Assembly: GCA_963931925.1 (NCBI GenBank)
Contig: OZ007570.1
Coordinates: 66,147,870-66,211,869 of the forward strand
Source of the DNA: Onchidella celtica
Lineage: Eukaryota; Mollusca; Gastropoda; Systellommatophora; Onchidiidae
Reading direction: 5' to 3'
DNA: 64,000 nucleotides
The notes beneath the pieces are model-generated. The model saw only the letters and a program-made list of their open reading frames with translations, was not told the origin of the DNA and did not search any database. Position numbers and translations under genes: made by a program. Below, piece after piece: positions 35,782 through 46,822 of this stretch (the stretch's first letter is position 1; every line of letters begins with the position of its first letter).

Positions 35782-36180
35782 TTAAGCCTCTTCATTCCTT
35801 GAGGAACATAGGGCCGCCAACAAAACACTCCTCCAACGCACGAGGGTCTGGCAGGTCCTCCTTAGCTCGGGCCACGTCATTCCGGCTGCCTTCACCCCAG
35901 CATCGATACTCCTGCGCCAAGTCTGTTTTGGTCAGCCCACTTTCTGCTTTCCTTGTGGGTTCCAGACCAGAGCCTGCCGGGTGACGTTGGATTCAGGCTT
36001 TCGTAACGTGTGGCCGATCCATCCCCATTTCCGTTTCTTTATCTCAGTTTCAATGGGGGCTTGTCTCATCCTGTCCCACAGTTCTTCGTTGGAAATGACT
36101 TTTGGCCACCTGATGTGGAGGATGTTTCTGAGACATCGATTAGTGTATTTCTGCAGCGTTTTGGTGTTGGTTTTTGATGT
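35782..36180 (-). mobile_element. 3' end of a LINE ORF2 (5'-truncated copy)
   Basis: The - strand reads [20 protein letters not shown], then [31 protein letters not shown], a stop, PKQTWRRSIDAGVKAAGMTW and finally RWRSVLLAALCSSRNEEA before TAA. This is the C-terminal region after the RT domain in RTE/CR1-like LINEs (the RRKWRWIGH...GRPKxTWRR signature). One TGA replaces the arginine of GRPK, as expected from CpG decay. It could come from the same family as the 5' half at 19691-21705; the two do not overlap, so this cannot be proved here. Confidence 0.8.
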
Positions 36181-36269
36181 CTTCGTCTGCCCCCCTCCCC
36201 CCTCCCCTCTTTACTGACCACACTGCCCATGTAACGGTGTTTAACGCCAGGGACTGCTCGATGACAGAG

Positions 36270-36495
36270 CGGAGAGAGAGAGAGACCTGAAAGAGAGAGA
36301 GATGAGAGAGATGAGAGAGAGAGAGACCTGAGAGAGAGAGAGAGAGATGAGAGAGAGAGAGACCTGAGAGAGAGAGAGAGAGATGAGAGAGATTAGAGAG
36401 AGAGACCTGGGAGAGAGAGAGAGAATAGAGAGAGAGAGAGAGAGAGCGAGAGCGGAGAGAAAGATGAGAGAGAGAGAGAAAGGAGAGAGAGAGAG
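36270..36495. repeat. (GA)n microsatellite with GAGATGAGA variants
   Basis: Imperfect GA-rich array with recurring GAGACCTGAGAGAGAG and GAGATGAGAGAG blocks. Its S/L-rich translations are not genes. Confidence 0.95.
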
Positions 36496-36964
36496 CCGTT
36501 GTCCTTGAAAGTTCGTAAAACAGATCAACTGGCGCACAGTAATGTAAAATGATAACACTGGGATTATTTTCTGTCATCTGCTAAATACTCCACCCCGTCT
36601 CCCCTTCTTGTCATCGCTACCTCGCTCACGTGGATTGATGCGGACTTAGGCGCGAAACCTAACTTTTTATGCTGATTCCTTTATGTCTGATGTGGCAGAT
36701 TTTGTCTGTTATTGTTCGCAGAACTGAACAGTTGCCTAAGCAAACTGGCCACTGCACAAATTACATGTACTACCATTTCACGACAATCTTCGCCTCGAAT
36801 GCTGTCCGGGGGGTGGGAGATTGGGGGGGGGGGGAACATAGGAATTAACGTGCAAGGGGAATGGCATTATAAGACCTATCTAGGACCAAACAGACAAAAT
36901 GAACCCAAAAGAAAGAGCAAAGTGAAGATGATCCATTATAATCATGCAGCACTGAAATCAGCGA
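36496..36964. repeat. Inner part of arm C (inverted partner of 31601-31975)
   Basis: Inverted match to 31601-31975 that ends precisely at GAAATCAGCGA (36954-36964). In arm B the same sequence continues directly into the homologue of 47129 onwards. A G run is at 36823-36833. Confidence 0.85.
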
Positions 36965-37552
36965 AAACATTTTATATCTGTAACGCCGGCACCTCGGCTA
37001 GTTAAACAACAAAAAAAAACACCATTATCCTCTCATAGGAGAACATATTATGGCACAATTCATATTATGAACTCCTTGGGGAAGGAGAGAGTGGTCGAGG
37101 AAGGAGGGAGGGCGAGATCTACAAGAAAATTGAACAAAGACCATTTTGAACACAACCTGAAGAATGTGATGGTAATGGTATAAGTAAACAGTTCATCATT
37201 TACTGAAACGTTTGAAAACCATTAACCAATATATCAGTATCAGTTAGCAATTAAATAATTTAGACTGAATGTCGAACTACTACTGAAAAACAATGTAAAT
37301 TAGTAAACCCAAGTAAAGACTGAAGCGTTTAGAAGTTTAAACAAGCTATTAAGAATAATAAATTTGTAAAACATATACGGTGTCGGATCATCTGAACCAC
37401 ATCACACAGTACAGTTTCTTTGGCATCAACAGATTGGAATTCTGCATGCCATGAGCAGAGTGGCCTACCAATGATTGCGCTTGTGATTTGCATTATGAAA
37501 TCTCACATCAAGTGGCCTCAGTTCAGCCCAGTCATATTATTTCTTACTCTGT
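36965..37552. other. Downstream flank of dermatopontin-like gene 2
   Basis: Non-coding; 3' side of gene 2 on the - strand. No clear poly(A) signal close to the stop. Confidence 0.4.
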
Positions 37553-37860
37553 TTAGCCCAAACGACAGATGAGGAATTTCCAGCGTCTGTCTCCTGTTTC
37601 CTCGTCTTGGCAACTGGCCGCCCCTTTGATGGCGCCGGGAATTCGTGATGTTGGTGAAACATGCACGACCATCCGCCTTTCTGGTTCGTTGACAAACTCG
37701 GAGAATGAACAGTTTACTGTTCTCTTCCCCTGCACGGTGCAACATCTGAACGCAAACCTTCGGTCTCTCGCTTCATTATTATAGAAACTCTTCATCCCAG
37801 CAACAACCTTGTCATCCGGACAAGAGTATGCCAGAAGATCGCCGAAAGAATTGATGTAAC
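37553..37860 (-). CDS. Dermatopontin-like gene 2, exon 2 (terminal)
   Basis: The acceptor ...CTATCTCTCAG precedes G37860. The exon reads YINSFGDLLAYSC and contains the motifs ARDRRFAFRCC (residues 102-112) and TGDRRWKFLIC (160-170). It ends LICRLG and a stop, giving 173 residues with exon 1. It aligns colinearly with exon 2 of gene 1, including the AIKGAAS stretch, and adds one cysteine (C155) for nine in the mature protein, so one may be unpaired or form an intermolecular bond. It is an apparently intact frame with no stops. Confidence 0.9.
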
Positions 37861-38540
37861 CTGAGAGATAGAGAAATCGATAATTATTATATCATGTTGA
37901 GAAACTTCAGCCCTCAGTATCTTGTGAATTTCTTGAAAAAAGGTTGTTGTTTTGCAATAATATTTTGTATGCAATCTTAGATTTTCCATGACTTTAAGAT
38001 TTTCTTATCAGTAAATCCACAAGCAGTAGGAATCCTTCAGTTTTCCAATTTTTTAAAATCTTTCTTTGAAATATTTGAATAAAAGTGCATCTTAACATTC
38101 AATTTTACAGAACGCACTATTACTAGCTTACACCTTTTCCAAATTCTGAATTGCTGACAGTGGAGATAATGTCAATTACGATGTTTAAAAAAAACTACAA
38201 CACTGAAATTCCCTGTTAGGCGGAATTGCCTTGCCCAGAAACAGTAGTGTATGCACTTTTTGAACGAAGTTGGTGAATTTACGTCCGTAACATGTTTAAA
38301 TTTCTATCCTGAAAAGGCGAAACATTTTTACTCAACCTAAAGAAGCAAAATATAAAATACGAGTGTAAGGTGAGTTTTCAAAGCCGAAAAAAGTATTTTA
38401 TTAAGGTCATGAAGATCAGTGTTCCATGTAGTAATCCATAACATTCATTTAAACACCTGCAAAGTAATAGTTTTAGGGAAAAACGGCACCAATTTTTGCA
38501 CAGACTATAATAGCGTTATTATTAGAACCTGACTGTTTTA

Positions 38541-38828
38541 TGGGCGCAGTGACCCACTGGTTGAACTGCTTGACCGGAGTGTGAGAGGTTTGTGGGTTCG
38601 ACTCCCGCTTGGGGAGCAAGTTACCCATAGCAAGGCAATCACCCAACGCCGGGTTTTCAGTGAGGAGGCCAATATGACGTCATTTCGATCGTCACAAAGA
38701 GACCAGCCCCATGATTCCCACGTTTATAAATAGATGCTGTCAGGAAGTCGGCCAGTGCCAATAATGCATTATACACTCATTGCCTCATTGCCGATAGAAC
38801 GAAGGGTGAGCACTATCGTAGTGTGAAA
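38541..38828 (+). mobile_element. tRNA-derived SINE in gene 2 intron
   Basis: The tRNA-like head GGGCGCAGTGACCCACTGG then TTGAACTGCTTGACC contains an A-box-like segment and a perfect B box GGTTCGACTCC at 38595-38605. The body (GTTACCCATAGCAAGGCAAT ... GAGGAGGCCAATATGACGTC ... GGTGAGCACTATCGTAGTG) is unrelated to tRNA. The head does not fold into a complete functional tRNA and runs into the body, so it is a SINE and not a tRNA gene. No poly(A) tail or target duplication was identified with confidence. Confidence 0.7.
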
Positions 38829-38994
38829 AGGAATATATGGTCATGTAGTTAAAAAAGGGGGAGGGAGAGAAACAGAGAGAGAGAGAGAGAGTGCTACCAC
38901 TACCATCGAGTGAAAATTATTGTTGAAAAGAGAGGGAGGGAAGGAGATTAGAATCTCACACTGTACGCATCACTTAGATAGACAATTGAATTAA

Positions 38995-39212
38995 GGAACT
39001 GGCTATTTTCACGACATGTCGTGGAAATTTTCCTCGTGAAGTTTTACACGACATATCGTGAACATTTTTCTTGGCGGGTTTTCCACGACATATTCAGTAA
39101 TTACCACGAGTTTTGCTGATACTTTTTTCAACAGGGCGAGCTCGTTTTATAAATAATAAATATATGTTCTGTCCAGGGTGGAGGCAATAGATAGATGAGA
39201 GAGACAGAGAGA

Positions 39213-39290
<78 letters not shown>

Positions 39291-40138
39291 GAGAGAGAGG
39301 GAGAGAGAGAGAGAGAGAGGGGGGGGGGGAGAAAGAAAACTGTTTGTAGCAGAACTAGTGCTCTGTCATAAGGATGTATCCGTATGATCCCCCTGTGCGT
39401 TCTATCCATTTTATAAAGAAAAAAATAAGCCATTCTTAGTATTAGTGATGAGTTAATCCAAGATTCCACTCATTTTTTTTTTGTTTGTTGTTTTTTCATG
39501 CATGGAGTTTAATATAGTATTACAGTACCATTTCGCAGACAGTAGAATAAAGAGCATTAAAAGACGCAGTAACTGACATCAAACCATGAAGTTTAGAGTC
39601 ATCATCATCATCTAGCCTCTACTAAAATATTCACAATTACCCAGAACATAAATTGATCAAAGAAATTGAAAATATGACAATTTTAGCTAGCTCTAGCAAA
39701 TATCAAGATACAACTTCCTCGGTGCAACTAGACCATTATCCCTTCTGTGCCTCTCAACAATGTTCTCTCTTCCGCTATCTCCATCAGTTTCTTGTCTTCC
39801 ACTGCCACCATCAACCTCTTGTCAATTTTTGCTGGATTCGCCACCATCAACGGCTACTATTCCCTCATCACAGTCAAAAACTTCTTTTATTCCACTGCCA
39901 CCATCAATCTCCTGTCTTCTTCCACTACCATCAGTATATCTCCTCTCCCCTCATCATAATCAATAAATTCTTCTTTTCCAACTGCCAATAGTGAACATTT
40001 CATTTAAGGTGAAATCAATATCCTTCACCATGGTACTGCCCGGGAAAGGAAAAAGTTAATTCTGATTGAATAAAAATTCCGTGGTGAAAAAATCTAGTGA
40101 AGCCATTTCCACGACATGTCGTGAAAAAAGCCACTTCC
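38995..40138. mobile_element. Non-autonomous TIR element 3 (GGAA-TGG termini, 9-bp target duplication)
   Basis: The left end is GGAACTGGCTATTTTCACGA. The reverse complement of the right end is GGAAGTGGCTTTTTTCACGA, and the match runs on through CATGTCGTGGAAAT (about 34 bp, two mismatches). Perfect 9-bp flanks TTGAATTAA are at 38986-38994 and 40139-40147. Length is 1144 bp. Both termini carry the palindrome CACGACATGTCGTG (39010-39023 and 40110-40123), with related CACGACATATCGTG copies inside the left end. The interior has a GA microsatellite and short TCTTCCACTGCCACCATCA-type repeats (39770-39950). No transposase. It lies in the intron of gene 2. Confidence 0.85.
39190..39335. repeat. (GA)n microsatellite
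   Basis: Nearly pure GA run ending in a G run, inside TIR element 3. Confidence 0.95.
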
Positions 40139-40224
40139 TTGAATTAAACAGATCATCAAAGTGCACAGAGTAGATCTGCCATATTAAAAATGAATATGAT
40201 CATCGGTCTTACTAAATGTATTAC

Positions 40225-40226
40225 GG

Positions 40227-40286
<60 letters not shown>

Positions 40287-40290
40287 CGAC
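40225..40290. repeat. (GA)n microsatellite with (GACC)n tail
   Basis: GA run followed by GACCGACCGGCCGACCGACC at about 40283-40302. Confidence 0.95.
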
Positions 40291-40845
40291 CGGCCGACCG
40301 ACCGACTGATCCAGAGTGCTTGGTCACTAACTGGTACTGTCTTCATAATATGCCCCCAAATACCGAAGCAATTACATTTTTGAACTAATGTAGCATTTTT
40401 AGTGAATGCATCGTGCGTTTATGGTAGAGACAAGGACTACAGCCTTATTATGACACCTAAGACTAACCAATTGTAACCAATGTTGCATCCAAACATAATC
40501 TCATTAAATAAAGCAGTTTTACCTCAGTTAATGACGATACCATACAGTAGAACCTCTGGCATAAGACCTCAGTATGTAATAACACATGCAATTTGACCTT
40601 GAAATTAACCTTTTCTATTGGATTTTTTTTAACCACCTTAATTATAGCCCATTCCAGTTCCATGAATCAGGACCATTTCTGTAGTCTTATAGCAATGGTT
40701 CCTCTGTATACAGAAACGAAAAATAACTCGCCATGTTGCAGCCCAAATTAGTCAGCGAGCCGTGCCTTCTTGATGGAGGTCTGGTACAGAGCTGAATTTC
40801 TTTGATGGTCCTTTTCCAAATTATGAATCCCATGCAGAAGAACAT

Positions 40846-42404
40846 TTATTTTGCCAGGCGTCGCAGCAGATGTTTAGAAAATAATCCAAAACCATAGTAG
40901 GTGTTCATGGTGAGAAGAATGTTGACAAGTCTTTGACGGCAGCATGCTTTATGTTTGGATTTCTTCACAAAGCACAAACCAGTCCTTACGAACTCATATG
41001 TGCACACATGTGGGACAGTCAAACAACCCCTTGAAACTTCTTGGATGAAGTCTTTTACTTCGCTTGACAATAAACACTTCAGCAAGTGAACTGAATCGTA
41101 CAACAAATACCAAGCTCGCTGATCATTCAAAGGATGTACAGTCTCAAAGTCAGTTCTTCTTGTGAATAATTTGCAGTATTGCTGATTGATTTTATGATTG
41201 TCAGTCATGGACCCTAAAACAATGCCACCTGTCTTCTCAACAACAGCAGCAGCTTTCTTGACAACAGTGAATTGGTAGGCAGCTGTTAGGTTGTGAACAG
41301 GGGTAACAGATACCATAACACTAGGTCCACCATGCAAACATTTCATCATGACACATAACATAGAGCTTGCCTTGGAGTCTGGGTCATATTTTGGCATGCC
41401 CCTGAAAAGGCGACTCTTTGGCGAATTTTCACTTCATCGACTAACAAAAAACAATGTTTCTGCTGAGCATTCTTTGCTTTCTGAAATGTTTTCTCCAGTA
41501 CTTGGTCAACGTCTGTAGAAGAGATCATAGACTGCAGCTTTCGTCTACTTGGGAGAACAAGAAAGTCACGCAGTTGATGGTAATTACAGTGAGGGAAAGA
41601 TTCAATTGCAAAGCAGTAATCTGCCACCGAGAATGCCTTGTCATATATGAGTTGAAGCTGTCTTGTAAGAAATTTGAGTTTCTTGCCTTTGGCAGCTTCA
41701 AGCGACTCTTAGGCTTGAACTTGTTGAAGAGTCGTTGCCACTTTTTTTAACAACACCATCCACAGGAAGGTCATAGTTAATCGCTGAGTGCACAGCCTCA
41801 AAGAATTGTGTGTAGGATGACAGACCAGTGTTTGGACTTAAGATTTTACCCAAAGGCACGTTAATCCCATTCTTGAAAGCAGAAAGAGTAAGAGGTGAAC
41901 ACAAAGTAGATTTGTTGTGAACAATTATTGACAAGAAACTCTCTCTGTAATCTTTCACCATGAAAATACACACAAATTTGTCTTCTGGACGATATATGAG
42001 AAGATTTTCATACTTTTTTAACAACTCTTTGTCAGAAGAAAACTCAGAATACGAAGTGATTCTGTCTTTCTTGATGAAATAGTCCAGCTGTTGATCCTCA
42101 GCTTTAGGCTCGCGTGGTGCTGGTTTTGGTGTTGGCAAACAAGAAGAAGGAACATTAAAAATACTTGGTGGCAACACAGGCCGAGTATGTCCACCTGGTA
42201 TCTTGACCATAGGTGTATCCGCTGGCCAATGTCTCTCACATATATAAAAAATTTTGTTGGGTCGACAACGAAATCCTCACGTGGGGGGAGAACGTTCAAC
42301 CATTTCTGTTTTTCTTGTTCGTCTTTAAGTAGTTTAAACACACGGCATTTGTTAGCTTCGTTGTAGTTGCCTTTGCAGTTCACAACACCACACTTGTTTG
42401 GCAT
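40846..42404 (-). pseudogene. P-element-like (THAP-type) transposase, frameshifted
   Basis: - strand, inside the intron of gene 2 and on the same strand. The ATG at 42404 begins MPNKCGVVNCKGNYNEANKC, a THAP zinc finger with C5-x4-C10. A frameshift near 42235 separates it from the piece holding CxxH-like and PVLPPSIFNVP (THAP end; starts about 42225). Further on come YCFAIESFPHCNYHQLRDFL and LPSRRKLQSMISS (about 41620-41530), then HCFLLVDEVKIRQRVAFSG. After another frameshift near 41400 the frame reads DPDSKASSMLCVMMKC, LGSMTDNHKINQQYCKLF and YLLYDSVHLLKC. The LVDE acidic residue and the order match THAP9/P-element transposases. The part after HLLKC jumps to unrelated sequence, so the C-terminal end is deleted. 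Inactive relic. Confidence 0.8.
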
Positions 42405-43202
42405 TTTGAAAGAATATAAATCCCACAACTTGCAAAAAATATCCACCAGTATCACATTGTTTCACATGTCTGTTTCAATGTTTATATTTTCCCACACAAC
42501 CAAAGCACTTGTTCCGGTAACGTAAACATCCGGGAGAAAAATAGTGCAAGATTTCTGCACTAGATCTAGGCCTAAAAATAAAAGTTTTGGCGTGTTGGAT
42601 ATTCACTAAGTAAATTAATGCCAACAAATCGCATGGAAAATGTGTTTACTTACTTAATTGACATAAACTTCATCGCATGTTATTAGTCTAGATTACTACG
42701 CCTAAGCGCACTATTACGTTCGGTCTAAAAATAGACTATTCATCAGAAACTGGGTCAATGCAATGGCCTTCGCTAGCGATGTCAGAAGATCGGCCGTGCC
42801 CGTCCTTTCATACAGTAGTCCTTGGGTAGAGATCAAAATGCACTCGACACTCGCCAGACGCCGTTTAGTTTCAGGAGCAACGACTCGACCTGTCGAAGAG
42901 GGTTTCCCCACCCAATAGCCGACGTTCCGAAGTGATGTCATACTGGCCTCCTCACGGGACATCCGGCGAAATCGGCGGTTCTTCCATCCGTCGGCAGCAT
43001 GACAGAGCTCCAAACCTGATTTACGTTCAGCTGCGGGGGCACCTGCAGTTGCCTGGCGGGCACAGACTTGACTCTAGATCCCCGTGTCCCTTACTACCCT
43101 TAATATACTTCATTGTGATCAAAAGGGACATAATTCTTCCAACAGTCACTGATAAAAACTCTCATCAAAACAAAACAAAGAAACGGTTTTCCAATGTAAC
43201 GG

Positions 43203-43203
43203 T

Positions 43204-43285
<82 letters not shown>

Positions 43286-43300
43286 CTGTCTATCTGTTTG
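43203..43300. repeat. (TATC)n microsatellite
   Basis: Pure TATC run to about 43284, continuing as a degenerate TCTG/TATC mixture to about 43480. Confidence 0.97.
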
Positions 43301-43920
43301 TCTGTCTGTATATCAGTCTATCTATCAATCTATCTATCTACGTATGTCCCCATCTGTCTTCTTGTATGTCGAACTGTCTGCTTGTCTGTCTGTTAGTCTG
43401 TCTGTCTGCCTGACCACCTGTTTGTCTATCCGTGCATCTATCTGTCGATCTTCTTGACCGTCTGTCTATCTCTCTACCTGCTTGCTTATCTGTCAACTAT
43501 CATCCATCATTTTCTACCTGTACATCTATCCTGTTTATGCCTATACTTCAGTGTTGCATGATTCCGTTGTCGCCATAGCAATATATGTAATAATTACTTT
43601 GCCCGACACTCCCAGATTCAACCAAGCACACGTACAAATAGGCTGCGGCCGGGAAAGATGTTGACGGAAAGTATGATGCACGTTCTGACATTCATATCCA
43701 GAAAACTATGAAGTCCAGGGGTCGTGATAACAGAGAAACGTGATAAACATTTCAGGTACATGGAAATATTTCGTTGGTTTCATCCTTTGTAATTAAAACG
43801 GAAACTTTAAAGAGGTCATATCTGAGATCAAAATAAAATATTGGCGCCATTAATCCAAAATGTCAAAATATTACATCATATTAGACACACAGCTGCAGAG
43901 TGTACTGGAAACCAACCTAC

Positions 43921-44134
43921 CCGACCAAGCACAATTGTCCAGTTTTGTCTTTGTCGCACGGCAGTGGAACTTCCATCTCCTGTCTTCATAGCGCTCGCTG
44001 TGCACGCTTATAAGATTGAAGAGAATTTGATCACGTGGGCAGACCATATTGGCTGGCTCGCCGAACCAATTGACGTAGGCAGACTTTGACACCGCAAACA
44101 ATGCCATCAGCAGGGTCCAGGCGGACACGGGCAT
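43921..44134 (-). CDS. Dermatopontin-like gene 2, exon 1
   Basis: First coding exon on the - strand, 71 codons plus one base. The ATG at 44134 gives MPVSAWTLLMALFAVSKSA, a signal peptide of about 19 residues, then YVNWFGEPANMVC (C32) and YEDRRWKFHC (D-R-x-W-x-F motif, C58), C68 and NCAWSG. The donor is GTAGGT at 43920, phase 1, as in gene 1. A frame extends 19 codons upstream of this ATG, but MPVSA is conserved with gene 1 and the upstream residues correspond to 5' UTR in genes 1 and 3, so I place the start here. The protein is predicted secreted. The 6-kb intron holds a SINE, TIR element 3, a THAP transposase relic and microsatellites. Confidence 0.9.
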
Positions 44135-44176
44135 GGTTTTAGTCTGGCCTTGAACTATGTTTCTCAACCCGTGAAA
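44135..44176 (-). other. 5' UTR part of gene 2 exon with shifted acceptor
   Basis: In gene 3 the acceptor reads TTTTACAG then GTTGAG. The same site in gene 2 reads TTTCACGG then GTTGAG (44170), so the AG is lost. The nearest usable AG upstream is in CTTCACCAG, ending at 44177, which would lengthen the UTR by 8 nt or so. The coding sequence is unaffected. Confidence 0.5.
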
Positions 44177-45339
44177 CTGGTGAAGTAACAATATAGTAGA
44201 TGAAACAAAGACAAAAATTCAGGAGGAAATTAGATCTGCACTGTAAGCTTCATGTACGCCTTGACAAAATCTTCCCAAGATATAATTATCCACGAGTATA
44301 TTCGGCAATGCGTGTGGAAAAAGCTGTACAGTGCAGCCTTTCTTTAATAATTATGTCCAAATCTTAAAAATGTTCTCACAATGTTGCTTGCTAATCTATG
44401 AAACAATATACAGCAGGCTTTGAAATTGCTCGCAAAATTATTCTGTCTAGTAACTGCCCCATTCTTCGAATGGTAAAAAACACAGCTCACCACCCCAGAC
44501 CGAAAGGAATCAGCACAAAGACATTGATGTCGAGACACTTTGGGTCATCCACATAAAATCGGCGATCAATAGATAGATAGGATAGTATTACAATAGTACA
44601 CAGCGCACAGTGGTGCGCACCGAGCATTTTTCATGGGCTCATGTGTTCGTAAAAAATGATCTAAATATTTACGCACAGCTTTCTTGGTTTGAATGAATGG
44701 CACTCACCTCATCTGTATAACACTATACTCGGTATCACTATCAAAGTTTTCTTGGCGTGGCTGGATCGTGAACTCTAGTTTACATTTCCGGTAAGAGGCG
44801 GAAATGACGAAATTGACGGAAGTACATTATCACGTCGTATTCGCAATCATGAATTGATAACTGATAATTATAACTGAATTTCTGGGAAAAGTAAAGAGTT
44901 TCGGGAAAAAAATGAGCTCGACACGTACAGGCTTAATAAATTTTACATACATGTGCCAAGTTTCATTTCTCTACGTTGCGTAGTAAAAAAGCCTTTGCGG
45001 TCGCAAAGTTGGCCCCAAGCTCCATTATTATATGATGATGCGCAGTTTGTTGCGTGAACTTGTGGAGTATATTTTATTATTCACATGAAAAGTTGTTCAC
45101 AAACTCCCATTAAATTTGCCCAGAACTTGAAATACAATCATTCATTCTTTCATTCGTTGATTTATTCATTCATTTATTCATTCATTTATACTAAGTTTCA
45201 TGATTTTTGATGGCGCAGTCGCGAAGTTTCAGCCTCTTGCAGATTCACCTCTCCCTCAATTATAGTAAGATAAACTCGGTTCAACTTACTTGCTAGAAAC
45301 CTCCTTTTCGTGGAATGGAGGTTTAGGTGGGGTGTCGGT
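44177..45339. other. Upstream flank of gene 2
   Basis: Non-coding on both strands, with a (CATT)n-type run at 45139-45190. The first non-coding exon and promoter of gene 2 should lie here or beyond but cannot be identified. Confidence 0.35.
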
Positions 45340-45665
45340 AATTGAAGACCAAAAGCTATCACGATATCCGGCTACGTAGCCTGTGTAAATAGAACGTCAA
45401 GGTAAGAATTAATCAAAATTTCGAATTTGTTGACGCAATCACCGAGCACATCAGAAGCGGTCAGTATCTTTCATACAGTGTTTCCAGCCATGATGAATCA
45501 ACAAACTCTGTCTTTTATATTTGTGACTTACGCGTTTTACCTACACATTCAATCGTGTTACAAAGTTGGCATATCTATACTGACGTGTTGCCAATGCGAC
45601 AAGCTCGATGTTTTAGCCATACAACTTTTCAGTTTATATTAAACATGTCCTAAGGAAAAGAGTAA
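45340..45665 (+). repeat. Third copy of an arm B/C sub-repeat
   Basis: Matches 29430-29730 directly and 49040-49345 inverted. Shared words include CACGATATCCGGCTAC, AAGAATTAATCA, CGAATTTGTTGACG, AAGCGGTCAGTATCTTT and CAAGCTCGATGTTTTAGCCAT. Confidence 0.8.
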
Positions 45666-45738
45666 GAGAAAAAATCATTGGTTTGAACAAAGGTGGTCAT
45701 AGGTGCCTTGAATAGGCCGTAGGATACACACGCCAGAT

Positions 45739-46822
45739 TGTAACAAATTCCAGACTGGAAGATGTACTTATTATGACAGGACAACAATCACAAACGACCA
45801 AGTATAACACTTAACAAACAACCAACCAGGCTCACACATTTATTATAACATTAATATATATATACGTTCAATTACATACGGTACATTATTCAATTCAACT
45901 ACAATTCAAGGGTCATTCTTCCATACAGTCACCCTATCTCCGGTTCCCCAACCGTACAGCCCGTGCTTTACAACATAAATTTCCAGGCCCTTACTCGACC
46001 TAACATCAACCCCTGTATAAGTCGTACTACCGAACTCTCGTGTACATAATTTAACATCAACACCTGTACACTTCGTATTACAATAATATCATGTACATAA
46101 CTTAGAAATATAGCTAGCCCAATTCCCCGAACCAGACTGCCACTGCTGCTGGGCTGCCTGTCGGCCTTACGCCCTTGTCTGCACGGCTCCACAGCCTGTC
46201 CTCGGCCTGTGTCCGTCCACCGCGGGTGGCCTCACTGCCCGACCCCGGCACCTATAAGAATAACATTACATCTCTATAACATCATACACTTACTATCCAC
46301 TTCACCACTCATTACGAACCATCACGCGTACATACACATTCCACAGTTCACTCACCACACAACTGCGCCTCTCTTCTGTAACACACCTCCACCGTATTAC
46401 ACAGTACTCAGGCTAGGCTAGGAATCCACACTCCTAACGTACAGATCTCGCTCTAAGTTCACATCTATTAATACAGTAGCACATGACTTGCACACTCCTC
46501 GCATATAACTTATTTACATCATGGTCATCAGAAGAATATAGTACATCAATTATCAATCATAGTTCAACCTACCAGTCATCACTGGAAAAAACACTCTCAC
46601 TAGTCTTCCGACTGCTCCCCTTGTGTTCGCCCTCTGGGCTCTCTCTTGCGTCCGTTCCCTTAGGACTCTCTGTGTGCAGTGACTTGTAAGTACACCGATC
46701 TCGCCTCGTCCAATCCCCAACTCACAACATTCCACGCTTTCCCTTAATTGTCTGCCGTGAGTTAATCTTACTATACCCCCTTCTGCCCGTAATTATTGAT
46801 CCTCGCTCACTCGCTCGCGACA
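45739..46822 (-). mobile_element. Solo LTR related to the 55255 retrotransposon
   Basis: Begins TGTAACAAATTCCAGACTGG, versus TGTCACAAATCCCAGACTGG at 55255, and stays alignable through ATTATGACAGGACAACAATC, ACACTTAACA and ACACATTTATTA. It ends CTCGCGACA. It is flanked by a perfect 5-bp duplication CAGAT (45734-45738 and 46823-46827). Length is 1084 bp; sense is taken as - from its match to the full element. It is diverged from the intact LTRs, so it is older. Confidence 0.85.

Noticed and set aside
36140-36577. 145-codon S/L-rich frame
   Set aside because: GA microsatellite translation.
38541-38615. tRNA gene
   Set aside because: Good B box but no complete cloverleaf, and it runs directly into a SINE body.
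42714-43013. 99-codon frame upstream of the THAP transposase
   Set aside because: No motif; not colinear with known P-type elements and outside the transposase start.
44135-44191. Start of gene 2 at the upstream ATG (44191)
   Set aside because: The 19 extra residues correspond to 5' UTR in genes 1 and 3 and would bury the signal peptide.
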